This document shows, one piece after another, positions 1 through 6,173 of a DNA stretch of 6,916 bases. The stretch is from the NCBI GenBank assembly GCA_012513595.1, contig JAAZBY010000361.1, forward strand, positions 1-6,916. The letters run 5' to 3'. Position numbers and translations under genes: made by a program. This stretch comes from Chloroflexota bacterium (GTDB lineage: Bacteria; Chloroflexota; Anaerolineae; UBA1429). The notes under the pieces are model-generated. The model saw only the letters and a program-made list of their open reading frames with translations, had not been told where the DNA came from and made no database searches. How positions within the stretch are numbered: the stretch's first letter is position 1; each line of letters opens with the position of its first letter.

Positions 1-1041
1 CACAAGGCCGCCCTCATGTGCACCGGGATCATCATGGTGTTGATCGGCGTGTCGATCCTGGCCGAGTTCCTTGCTCCCAGCGACCCGCTGACCTACACGG
101 TAGCCTATACCTATGCCCCGCCGCAGGCCGTGCGCTTCTATGACCCGGACACCGGGTTCTCGTGGCGCCCGTTCGTGTATGGGCTCGAATCAGGTCGCGA
201 CCCGCGCACGCTGCGGCCCACCTACGCGATCGACACCACGCGCAAGTATCCCTTGCGCTTCTTTGCGCACGGCACACCCTACAAGATGCTCGGCATCTGG
301 GAGACCGACGTGCACCTGTTCGGCCTGGACGACCCCACCGGTGAGGGCACTCTCTTCCTCTGGGGCTCTGACCGCCAGGGGCGCGACGTCCTATCGCGCA
401 GCATCTATGGCACGCGCGTCTCCATGTCCATCGGCCTCATCGGCGTGTTTCTGAGCCTGCTGCTTGGCATCGTCATCGGCGGGTTTTCGGGTTACTATGG
501 CGGGTGGTTTGATGATGCGGTGCAGCGGGTCATCGAGTTCATACGCTCCATCCCAAGCATCCCTCTGTGGATGGCGCTATCTGCCGCTCTGCCACCACAC
601 TGGCCGACGATCCGCGTGTACTTTGGCATCACGATCATCCTGTCGCTGGTCGGCTGGACGGGTATGGCCCGCGTCGTGCGGGGGCGCTTCCTGGCTCTGC
701 GCAATGAGGACTTCGTCATGGCAGCCAAGCTCTGCGGGGCCAGTGAGATGCGCGTCGTCATGCGGCACATGGTGCCCTCGTTTACCAGCCACATCATCGC
801 CTCGATCACCCTGTCGATCCCTGAGATGATCCTCAGCGAGACGGCTCTCTCCTTTCTGGGGATCGGCCTGCGGTCACCGGTGATCTCCTGGGGCGTACTG
901 CTGCAGGAAGCGCAGAACGTGCAGGCAGTGGTGCTGGCGCCGTGGCTTTTCCTGCCCGGCCTTCTCGTGGTGATCACCGTCCTTGCCTACAACTTTATGG
1001 GCGACGGCCTGCGCGACGCCGCCGATCCCTACGTACGCTAG
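1..1041 (+). CDS. ABC transporter permease, OppC/DppC type (5' partial)
   Basis: Inner-membrane subunit of a peptide/nickel/oligosaccharide-type ABC importer; it would pair with a DppB-like permease, two ATPases and a binding protein outside the window. The frame is open to base 1 (HKAAL before the first ATG at 16), and family members carry a short basic N-terminus here, so the true start is off the window; 346 codons are visible. Numbering from base 1: TM1 about residues 6-24, the family motif GSDRQGRD at 122-129, then several hydrophobic segments. The EAA loop (AAKLCGASEM from 241, with the conserved G, H and P of the pattern) is the site that contacts the ATPase. The C-terminal GDGLRDAADP is typical of OppC/DppC. 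About 95 residues separate TM1 from GSDRQGRD, clearly longer than in E. coli DppC, giving a large extracytoplasmic insertion. The substrate cannot be read from the permease. The next gene starts 63 nt downstream, consistent with one operon. Confidence 0.94.
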   Translation, partial: HKAALMCTGIIMVLIGVSILAEFLAPSDPLTYTVAYTYAPPQAVRFYDPDTGFSWRPFVYGLESGRDPRTLRPTYAIDTTRKYPLRFFAHGTPYKMLGIWETDVHLFGLDDPTGEGTLFLWGSDRQGRDVLSRSIYGTRVSMSIGLIGVFLSLLLGIVIGGFSGYYGGWFDDAVQRVIEFIRSIPSIPLWMALSAALPPHWPTIRVYFGITIILSLVGWTGMARVVRGRFLALRNEDFVMAAKLCGASEMRVVMRHMVPSFTSHIIASITLSIPEMILSETALSFLGIGLRSPVISWGVLLQEAQNVQAVVLAPWLFLPGLLVVITVLAYNFMGDGLRDAADPYVR

Positions 1042-1091
1042 CCGCTGGACGCCGACGGCGCTTGGGGCCATCGTTCGCCTTATCATCCGAT

Positions 1092-1096
1092 AGGAG
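1092..1096 (+). promoter_or_regulatory. Ribosome binding site of the amidase gene
   Basis: AGGAG lies 8 nt before a GTG codon at 1105. It supports GTG as the start rather than the later in-frame ATG at 1117 (MPFIPD), which has no purine-rich box at a proper distance. Confidence 0.75.
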
Positions 1097-1104
1097 CAGG
1101 GCTC

Positions 1105-1974
1105 GTGACGTCTGACATGCCCTTCATACCCGATAGCCACGTTATCTGGGACTTTTGCCCCGGCCTGGTCGCCGCGCACACCGTTCCCGCCGGTCAACCC
1201 TTCCTGGTTGCGGCTCGGGATGCCCTCGATGGCCACGTCGTGCGCGGCATGGCCGAGCGCCCGCGCGTCGCCCGGCCCAACCCGGCCACCGGGCCCATCG
1301 CCATCGAGGGGGCGAGGCCCGGCCAGGTGCTCGCGGTAGACGTGCTGGCCATCGATCTCCCCGCGGAGGGTTACCTGACCCGCACGATCCCGCCGACGTT
1401 TCTCCCGCAGCGGGGCGGGCTGGCCGAGTTCCCCGCCGGCCTCAGCTTTCCCCTGGCCCCCATGGTCGGGACCATCGGCGTGGCGCCTGCCGAAGGGAAC
1501 CACTCCACCCGCGTTCCCGGGCGCCACGGCGGCAACCTGGATACCCGTGACGTGGCCCCCGGGGCGACGCTCTACCTGCGCGTGTGCCAGGAGGGCGGTC
1601 TCCTAGCCCTTGGCGACGTCCACTCCTTGCAGGCAGACGGCGAGTCGTCGGGGCAAGGGATCGAGACGGCCGCCCGCGTCATGCTCCGCGCGCGCCTCCT
1701 GGCCGAGCCGCTGTCCGAGTGGCCCTACCTGGTGCGCGACGGCGAGCTGATGGTTATCGTCTCTGCCGAGACGCTGGACGCCGCTGCCGCCGACGCCACC
1801 GAAGAGATGGCCCGCCTGCTCGTCACCCGCAGCACGCTGACCTACGATGAGGCGCGCATGCTCCTCGGCCTGGTGGGGGATGTGCGCATCAGCCAGATCG
1901 TCAACCCGCTCAAGACGGCGCGCGTGGCCGTGCCACTGGCCGCGGTGCCCTGGCGCCAGCCGCTGGCGCTATAG
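1105..1974 (+). CDS. Acetamidase/formamidase family protein
   Basis: Predicted cytoplasmic amidohydrolase (FmdA_AmdA family) that splits short amides such as formamide or acetamide into ammonia and the acid; the actual substrate is unknown. The 289-residue length is normal for the short bacterial members, so the gene looks complete. Family landmarks are present in order: HVIWDF near the N-terminus, NPATGPI at 59-65, a P/G-rich stretch ending in PLAPMVGTIGVAP, HGGNLD at 141-146 and GDVHSLQADGE at 170-180. The C-terminal segment (TYDEARMLLGLVGDVRISQIVNP) is also typical. The His, Asp and Glu residues of HGGNxD and GDxHxxQxDGE are conserved across the family and thought to form the metal/active site. 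Residue 177 is Ala where many members have Gly (QGDGE). There is no signal peptide or membrane segment. Start is GTG with a good SD. It sits between an Opp-type permease and a LamG-propeller protein, suggesting that the amide comes in through that importer. Confidence 0.92.
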   Translation: MTSDMPFIPDSHVIWDFCPGLVAAHTVPAGQPFLVAARDALDGHVVRGMAERPRVARPNPATGPIAIEGARPGQVLAVDVLAIDLPAEGYLTRTIPPTFLPQRGGLAEFPAGLSFPLAPMVGTIGVAPAEGNHSTRVPGRHGGNLDTRDVAPGATLYLRVCQEGGLLALGDVHSLQADGESSGQGIETAARVMLRARLLAEPLSEWPYLVRDGELMVIVSAETLDAAAADATEEMARLLVTRSTLTYDEARMLLGLVGDVRISQIVNPLKTARVAVPLAAVPWRQPLAL

Positions 1975-2055
1975 CCGCGCCCAACACATAGAACCTGCCG
2001 ACGCCCTACTGGCGCCGGCAGTCGGCGTAGACAAAGTCGTTGGTTTCTACAGTCT

Positions 2056-2060
2056 GGAGG
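2056..2060 (+). promoter_or_regulatory. Ribosome binding site that fixes the propeller-gene start
   Basis: GGAGG ends 5 nt before ATG 2066. The same frame stays open upstream to at least 1847, but that part overlaps the amidase gene and encodes Arg/Ser/Trp-rich sequence typical of an out-of-frame reading. The SD therefore places the true start at 2066. Confidence 0.8.
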
Positions 2061-2065
2061 ACAGT

Positions 2066-3988
2066 ATGATCACTCTGATGCGTGAGGACTTTTGCTCTCT
2101 CCCCATTGGCAACATCAGCAAGTGGCCCTACAGCCCTGCTGGCGAGTACCACGTTGTGCCCGAGCCGCCTTCCGGACGCTGGGAAGAGGCCAACATCTCC
2201 GGCCGCTGGCGCGACTCTACCGGCACTTTCAAGATCATCCCTGAGGGTGGCCGCCGCGTCATGGAGCAGACCTACCTGGACGACTATGAGACGCCGCTCA
2301 TGGTCACCGGCTCACGCCTGTGGGACGATTATGTCCTCTCGGCCGACATCCGCCCGTTGGGCTGGGCACGCCCCATCGGCCTCGTGGTCCGCTACCAGCA
2401 CAGCCGTCAGTACTACTTGTTTGCCCTCTATGAGGACCATGTGGCCTTTATCAAGCGCGACCACACCGAGGAGACCGTCCTGGCGCGCGCGCCGTGGAAG
2501 GGCTGTGTCGATCGCTACTTCAAGGTTGAGGTTGGCTGCGCCGGGAACCACCTGAGCGCCTCCATCGAGGGCACGCAGATCCTGACCGCCCAGGACGACA
2601 CCTTCACCAAGGGCCGCATCGGCCTCCTGGCGGAGACCACGGCCCGCTTTGCTGACGTCGAGGTGACTACCGACGAGTCCTCGGCGCGCCGTATCGCCGC
2701 CGCCGAGCAGGCCTGGGCCGACGAGGAGGCCGCCCTACGGGAGGCCAACCCGGAGCCGATCCTGTGGAAGCGCATCTCCACGTCTGGCTTTGGCACCGAC
2801 CGCAACCTTCGCTTCGGCGACCTGAACGGCGACGGGCGCCTCGAGATCGTCGTCCCGCAGGCCATCCTGCACGGCCGGCGCGACTCTTTCTCTATGATCA
2901 ACTGCGTCACGGCGATGGACCTCGACGGCAACGTGCTCTGGCAGGTGGGTGAGCCCACCCTGCAAGAGCCGGAGATGACCAGTGACATCTGCATCCAGGT
3001 GTACGACTTTGACGGTGATGGCAAGGCCGAGGTGATCTTTACCCAGGACTTTCGCCTAAAGATCCTTGACGGCGCCACCGGCCAGGTCAAGCGCGAGATC
3101 CCCACCCCCATCGACACGGACCTGCGCCCGGGCGAACCGTACGTGCGCACCTTTGGCGACTCGATCTACTTTGCCGACCTCGAGGGCTGCGGCGCGCGCC
3201 GCAACCTGATCCTCAAGGATCGCTACAAGACCATCTGGGCCTACGACAACGACCTCAACCTCCTGTGGAGCCATACCCTCAACACCGGCCACTACCCGAT
3301 CGCCTATGACGTCGACGGCGACGGCAAGGAGGAGCTCCTCGTCGGCTACACGCTCATCGATCACGACGGCACCATCCTGTGGTCGCTGGACCTCACCGAC
3401 CACATGGACGGCGCTTTCATGGGCCGCTTTACGCCGGACGGGCCCGTGCGTATCTGCATGGGCGCCTCGGACGAGGGCTTTGTGATGGTCGACGTCGAGG
3501 GCAACATCCTGGCCCATCAGCTCCGCGGCCACTGCCAGGGGGCCTCCGTTGCCCGCTTCCTCCCCGATCGTGACGACGTCCAGGTGGCGACCATCACCTT
3601 CTGGCACCATCCCGGCATCATGACCACCTACGACACGGATGGCAAGGTCCTTGCCGAGGTGGAACCGCTGCAGATCGGCTCGATCCTGCCGCCGGTTGAC
3701 TGGGCCGGCCACGGGCGCGCCCTGCTCCTGCACAACACCCATCCCACCACGGGTGGCCTGATGGACATCTTTGGTCGGCGCGCGGTGATGTTCCCAGATG
3801 ACGGCCACCCCGTCCTCTGCTCCGAGGCGATCGACATCGACGGGGACGGTCACCAGGAGATCCTCTCCTGGGACTTTCACTCGATCTGGATCTACAAGGC
3901 CGACCCCGCCAAAGTCGGGCCCGGCCGCCAGTATGGCTCGACACCCATCTATAACAACTCGAACTACCGCGCGCGCTGGCTCTTCTAG
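2066..3988 (+). CDS. LamG/DUF1080-like domain fused to FG-GAP (VCBS) beta-propeller protein
   Basis: 640 residues; function not known. Residues about 1-205 resemble the concanavalin-like jelly-roll fold of the LamG/DUF1080 (3-keto-disaccharide hydrolase-like) group: alternating beta strands with DYVLSADIRPLG, GLVVRYQHSRQYYLFAL, and the closing GRIGLLAETTARFADVEV. An Ala/Glu-rich stretch (about 205-230, AAAEQAWADEEAALREA) is probably a helical linker. From about 231 to the end is a beta-propeller with integrin-like calcium loops: DLNGDGRLE (252-260), DFDGDGKAE (314-322), DVDGDGKEE (415-423) and DIDGDGHQE (590-598), plus a degenerate one at 371-376 (DLEGCG). Between these come strand pairs such as MDLDGNVLWQ. 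Rhamnogalacturonan lyases of family PL11 also use calcium-loaded propellers, so a polysaccharide-binding or lyase role is possible but unproven. No signal peptide, lipobox or membrane segment is visible, unusual for FG-GAP proteins. It is 91 nt after the amidase gene and is followed by a strong terminator, so it is probably the last gene of the operon. Confidence 0.87.
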   Translation: MITLMREDFCSLPIGNISKWPYSPAGEYHVVPEPPSGRWEEANISGRWRDSTGTFKIIPEGGRRVMEQTYLDDYETPLMVTGSRLWDDYVLSADIRPLGWARPIGLVVRYQHSRQYYLFALYEDHVAFIKRDHTEETVLARAPWKGCVDRYFKVEVGCAGNHLSASIEGTQILTAQDDTFTKGRIGLLAETTARFADVEVTTDESSARRIAAAEQAWADEEAALREANPEPILWKRISTSGFGTDRNLRFGDLNGDGRLEIVVPQAILHGRRDSFSMINCVTAMDLDGNVLWQVGEPTLQEPEMTSDICIQVYDFDGDGKAEVIFTQDFRLKILDGATGQVKREIPTPIDTDLRPGEPYVRTFGDSIYFADLEGCGARRNLILKDRYKTIWAYDNDLNLLWSHTLNTGHYPIAYDVDGDGKEELLVGYTLIDHDGTILWSLDLTDHMDGAFMGRFTPDGPVRICMGASDEGFVMVDVEGNILAHQLRGHCQGASVARFLPDRDDVQVATITFWHHPGIMTTYDTDGKVLAEVEPLQIGSILPPVDWAGHGRALLLHNTHPTTGGLMDIFGRRAVMFPDDGHPVLCSEAIDIDGDGHQEILSWDFHSIWIYKADPAKVGPGRQYGSTPIYNNSNYRARWLF

Positions 3989-4015
3989 CCGCCAGCCGCG
4001 CAGGCACGCAGTAAG

Positions 4016-4057
4016 CCCCGCCCGAAGGCCAGCTGGCCTTCGGGCGGGGTTTGTTCT
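4016..4057 (+). terminator. Intrinsic terminator, perfect 15-bp stem
   Basis: Arms 4016-4030 and 4035-4049 are perfect complements around AGCT, itself self-complementary, so 34 nt form one palindrome. TTTGTTCT follows. It lies 27 nt after the propeller gene stop. AA at 4013-4014 can pair with the first Ts, which favours the plus-strand reading. The minus-strand tail (CTTACTG) is poor, so any termination of the convergent glycerate kinase transcript here would be weaker. Confidence 0.88.
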
Positions 4058-4160
4058 GCGGGGCGAGGGGCCCTGCGCACAACCGGCGCAGACAAGTCGC
4101 CGAGCCCTGTTGGCCGCCGCTGTGGGCGCATGGCACCCGATGAGCAGACGCGCCAGCCCC

Positions 4161-5525
4161 CTACCAGACGAACAGGAGCGCCAGGTCGTTGACGTTCGTG
4201 TTGGTCGGCCCCGTCACGAGCAGATCGTCGAGTGGCTCAAAGAACCGATAGGAGTCGTTCCGCTCCAGGTGGTCCCAAGCGTCCAGGCCCAAGGCACGCG
4301 CGCGGGCCATCGTGTCCCCATCGGCCAGGGCTCCGGAGGCATCAGTGGGCCCGTCCGTCCCGTCGGTGGCCAGGCAGGCCAACGCCACGTCGGGCAGCCC
4401 CTCGAGGCGTAGTGCGGCCATCAGGGCCATCTCCTGGTTGCGCCCACCAAGGCCCTGGCCCCGCACGGTAACGGTTGTCTCACCGCCCACGACGACGCAG
4501 GCCGGAGCCGCCACCGGCGAGCCCGACTGGTGGATCTCTCGGGCGATCCCCACCAGCACCTTGGCCACCTCCCGCGCTTCGCCCTCCACAAAGGTAGACA
4601 GGAGCAGCGTCCGGAACCCGAGCCTCTCCGCCTCTCGCAGCGCCGCCCGAGCGGCGATATCGTTGGAGGCGACGATGACGTTGTGGGCGCGTTCAAAGAG
4701 GGCGTCCCCCGGCTTGGGCGTATCGGCGATAGCGCCGGCCCGTCCCGCTTCCAGACGGGCACGGATGCTGGCCGGCGCCGCCGCCAGGAGGCCATAGCGC
4801 GCCAGTACCCCCTGCGCGTCGGCATAGGTGGTCGTGTCGGGAACGGTGGGGCCAGAGGCGATCACGTCCAGCGGATTGCCGACGACGTCTGACAGGATCA
4901 ACGATGCGACTTGTGCGGGATACGCCAGCCGCGCCAGGCCGCCCCCCTTGATCGTCTCGAGGTGCTTGCGCACGGTGTTGATCTCATTGATGGTGGCCCC
5001 GGCGCGCAGCAGCGCATCGGTGAGGGCCTGCATCTCGGCCAGGGTGATGGGCGCCGACGGCAGCGTCATCAGCGCCGACCCTCCGCCCGAGATCAGGCAA
5101 AGGACCAGATCTTCTGCACCCGCTGCGGAGAGAAGAGCGGCGATCCGCTGCGCCCCCTGCCGCCCGGGCTCGTCGGGGATGGGGTGCCCCGCCTCACAGA
5201 GCTGGACGTGGCCTGTGGGCAGCGTGTACCCATACTTGACGTTGACGGTCCCCGCAGTGATGCGGTCACCGAGCACCGCTTCGACGGCCTGCGCCATCGG
5301 CGCGCCCGCCTTGCCCGCGCCCACGACGATCACACGCCGGAAGGCATCCAGGTCGTAGGCGCGCTCCCCCACCCAGAGCATGTTCCCTTCGCGACGGAGG
5401 TGGGCTGCCACCGCCTGGGCCGGGTCCACCGCATCCAGCGCGGCGTCCATGATCTGTACGATCTGCCGGCGCCGTTCGCCGACCTGTCCGGCGCGCTCGT
5501 AGAGCGCGGCCGCAAAGCGCGTCAT
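4161..5525 (-). CDS. Glycerate kinase, type 2 (DUF4147-MOFRL)
   Basis: Cytoplasmic kinase phosphorylating D-glycerate with ATP, in this family usually to 2-phosphoglycerate, which enters lower glycolysis; relatives are called GckA, TtuD or glycerate 2-kinase. The 454 residues match the family length. Domain 1 (DUF4147, about 20-255): GKAGAPM (71-77, with the conserved Lys), ISGGGSAL (145-152), EINTVRKHLE followed by TIKGGGLA (181-198), and SDVVGNPLD with ASGPT (212-227). Domain 2 (MOFRL, about 340-448): VVGGETTVTVRGQGLGGRNQ (345-364), DGTDGPTDASGA (388-399) and TGPTNTNVNDL (438-448). All family blocks are intact, so it should be active. ATG 5525 follows AGGAGG with 8 nt spacing. It is convergent with the propeller gene, separated by 172 nt, and has its own promoter. 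Glycerate can arise from glyoxylate, tartronate semialdehyde, hydroxypyruvate or sugar-acid breakdown; the neighbours do not say which. Confidence 0.95.
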   Translation of the reverse strand: MTRFAAALYERAGQVGERRRQIVQIMDAALDAVDPAQAVAAHLRREGNMLWVGERAYDLDAFRRVIVVGAGKAGAPMAQAVEAVLGDRITAGTVNVKYGYTLPTGHVQLCEAGHPIPDEPGRQGAQRIAALLSAAGAEDLVLCLISGGGSALMTLPSAPITLAEMQALTDALLRAGATINEINTVRKHLETIKGGGLARLAYPAQVASLILSDVVGNPLDVIASGPTVPDTTTYADAQGVLARYGLLAAAPASIRARLEAGRAGAIADTPKPGDALFERAHNVIVASNDIAARAALREAERLGFRTLLLSTFVEGEAREVAKVLVGIAREIHQSGSPVAAPACVVVGGETTVTVRGQGLGGRNQEMALMAALRLEGLPDVALACLATDGTDGPTDASGALADGDTMARARALGLDAWDHLERNDSYRFFEPLDDLLVTGPTNTNVNDLALLFVW

Positions 5526-5533
5526 GGCCTGAT

Positions 5534-5539
5534 CCTCCT
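5534..5539 (-). promoter_or_regulatory. Ribosome binding site of glycerate kinase
   Basis: AGGAGG on the minus strand, 8 nt before ATG 5525. It is a full anti-SD match and settles the start. Confidence 0.85.
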
Positions 5540-5551
5540 ATCGGCAAGGCA

Positions 5552-5563
5552 TGCCCCGGGGCA
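5552..5563. repeat. 12-bp perfect palindrome in the kinase leader
   Basis: TGCCCCGGGGCA lies between the predicted transcription start and the RBS of glycerate kinase. It has dyad symmetry as an operator might, but is very G+C-rich, so low complexity may explain it. Confidence 0.4.
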
Positions 5564-5570
5564 AAGGGCT

Positions 5571-5699
5571 GCGTTCGGGCGCTTGCTCGGGGGCTCGCTC
5601 GGAATCCTGCGCCCCGCCGATTGTAGGGGGCAGGCCCGCACGTGGTCAACCGCGGCCTGGGCTGTGCCGCCGGCTGGCTGGCCAGCGCTGCCCGAACGC
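5571..5699. repeat. 10-bp inverted repeat flanking the glycerate kinase promoter
   Basis: GCGTTCGGGC (5571-5580) and its exact reverse complement GCCCGAACGC (5690-5699) lie 119 bp apart centre to centre, one on each side of the promoter. They could be paired operator half-sites for a looping regulator. A chance match of this size in GC-rich DNA is not excluded. Confidence 0.4.
5620..5649 (-). promoter_or_regulatory. Sigma70-like promoter of glycerate kinase
   Basis: On the minus strand, TTGACC (5644-5649) and TACAAT (5620-5625) are separated by 18 nt. The -35 matches consensus in 5 of 6 bases and the -10 in 5 of 6. Transcription would begin near 5612, giving a leader of roughly 85-90 nt. It lies downstream of the HTH gene's terminator, so the kinase appears independently transcribed. 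Confidence 0.68.
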
Positions 5700-5741
5700 G
5701 GCAAACAAGCAGGGGCAAGGATGTTCGCCCTTGCCCCTGCT
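5700..5741 (-). terminator. Intrinsic terminator of the HTH gene
   Basis: Arms 5708-5720 and 5729-5741 form a perfect 13-bp stem with an 8-nt loop. Read on the minus strand, the 3' arm ends in T and runs into TGTTTGCC. It starts 22 nt after the stop of the HTH gene and before the kinase promoter, separating the two transcription units. Confidence 0.83.
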
Positions 5742-5763
5742 CGCGTTGCGGTAGTGAAGAGAT

Positions 5764-5964
5764 CTAGCCGTTGTCGCGCATCAACTCCTCACCCTTGAGG
5801 TGGCGCTCGAGCCACGTGTCCAGGTCCGACCGGCGGAACCGCCAAGTCCTGCCGATCTTGATGGCCGGGACCTTGCCGTCCTGCGCCCAGGAGTAGATGG
5901 TCGACTCCTTGAGCTGCAGGTACTCCGCCACTTGCTTCACGTTCAAAAGTGCTTCCTGACTCAT
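5764..5964 (-). CDS. Excisionase/MerR-like helix-turn-helix protein
   Basis: A 66-residue DNA-binding protein made almost entirely of one winged-helix domain of the 'excisionase family' type (HTH_17). The HTH is residues 11-33 (QVAEYLQLKESTIYSWAQDG, then KVP) and the wing follows with KIGRTWRFRRSDLDTW (36-51). This matches the usual pattern of tip-of-helix YxWxxxGKxPxxKIGrxWRFrrsdLdxWL. It has no effector-binding or catalytic domain. ATG 5964 follows a G-run RBS. Such proteins serve as excisionases of mobile elements or as small chromosomal regulators (BldC-like). No integrase, att site or phage gene is visible here, so a regulatory role is the more likely reading. Its target is unknown; adjacent promoters, including its own and that of glycerate kinase, are candidates by position only. 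Confidence 0.87.
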   Translation of the reverse strand: MSQEALLNVKQVAEYLQLKESTIYSWAQDGKVPAIKIGRTWRFRRSDLDTWLERHLKGEELMRDNG

Positions 5965-5968
5965 CGTT

Positions 5969-5977
5969 CCCCCCCTT
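5969..5977 (-). promoter_or_regulatory. G-run ribosome binding site of the HTH gene
   Basis: The minus strand reads AAGGGGGGG, ending 4 nt before ATG 5964. It is an unusual SD made of a seven-G run, with only part matching AGGAGG. No better box is present. Confidence 0.55.
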
Positions 5978-6144
5978 AGTTGCGGCCCGCCCCATATAGG
6001 CGGACCGAGAACACACCACTAACGATAGTCTCTGATCGGAGTAACCTGGCTCCGGATAAAGATGAATGATGGCTGGCAACGCCCGAGAGAAGAGATATGG
6101 GCCTATAATCGCTGAACGCCTACCAGACCCCCTCTTAATACGAG

Positions 6145-6173
6145 ATTCTATAACAGAATGCGAGTAGAGTCAA
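6145..6173 (-). promoter_or_regulatory. Near-consensus sigma70 promoter upstream of the HTH gene
   Basis: On the minus strand, TTGACT (6168-6173) and TAGAAT (6145-6150) are separated by exactly 17 nt, each with 5 of 6 consensus bases. Transcription would start near 6138, leaving about 170 nt of untranslated leader before ATG 5964. This is the best promoter match I found in the window. Confidence 0.72.

Noticed and set aside
1062..1086. Possible promoter before the amidase (TTGGGG ... TATCAT)
   Set aside because: The spacer is only 13 nt and the -35 is poor; co-transcription with the permease is more likely.
874..1527. 217-residue minus-strand open frame opposite the amidase gene
   Set aside because: It is antisense to well-recognised permease and amidase sequence, has no family resemblance, and long antisense frames are expected in GC-rich DNA.
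1847..2065. Upstream extension of the propeller gene in the same open frame
   Set aside because: It overlaps the end of the amidase gene, encodes Arg/Ser/Trp-rich out-of-frame sequence, and a good GGAGG-ATG start exists at 2066.
3056..3880. 274-residue minus-strand open frame opposite the propeller gene
   Set aside because: It is a composition shadow, rich in Val/Asp/Gly from reverse reading of the calcium-loop codons, with no RBS or recognisable domain.
4073..4091. CTGCGC/GCGCAG hairpin as terminator of glycerate kinase
   Set aside because: Only a 6-bp stem with no T-run on either side.
4911..5798. 295-residue plus-strand open frame opposite glycerate kinase
   Set aside because: It is antisense to an intact glycerate kinase, runs through its promoter and the terminator of the HTH gene, and shows no domain.
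5764..5964. Excisionase-like HTH gene as evidence of a prophage or integrative element
   Set aside because: No integrase, recombinase, att-like direct repeats or tRNA gene is visible; this HTH type is common as a chromosomal regulator.
5991..6100. CCCATAT (5991-5997) and ATATGGG (6094-6100) as a long-range stem in the HTH leader
   Set aside because: Only 7 bp over a span of about 110 nt in the AT-richer part, easily due to chance.
6104..6109. Plus-strand TATAAT as a promoter
   Set aside because: No -35 box at 16-19 nt and no extended -10; no plus-strand gene follows.
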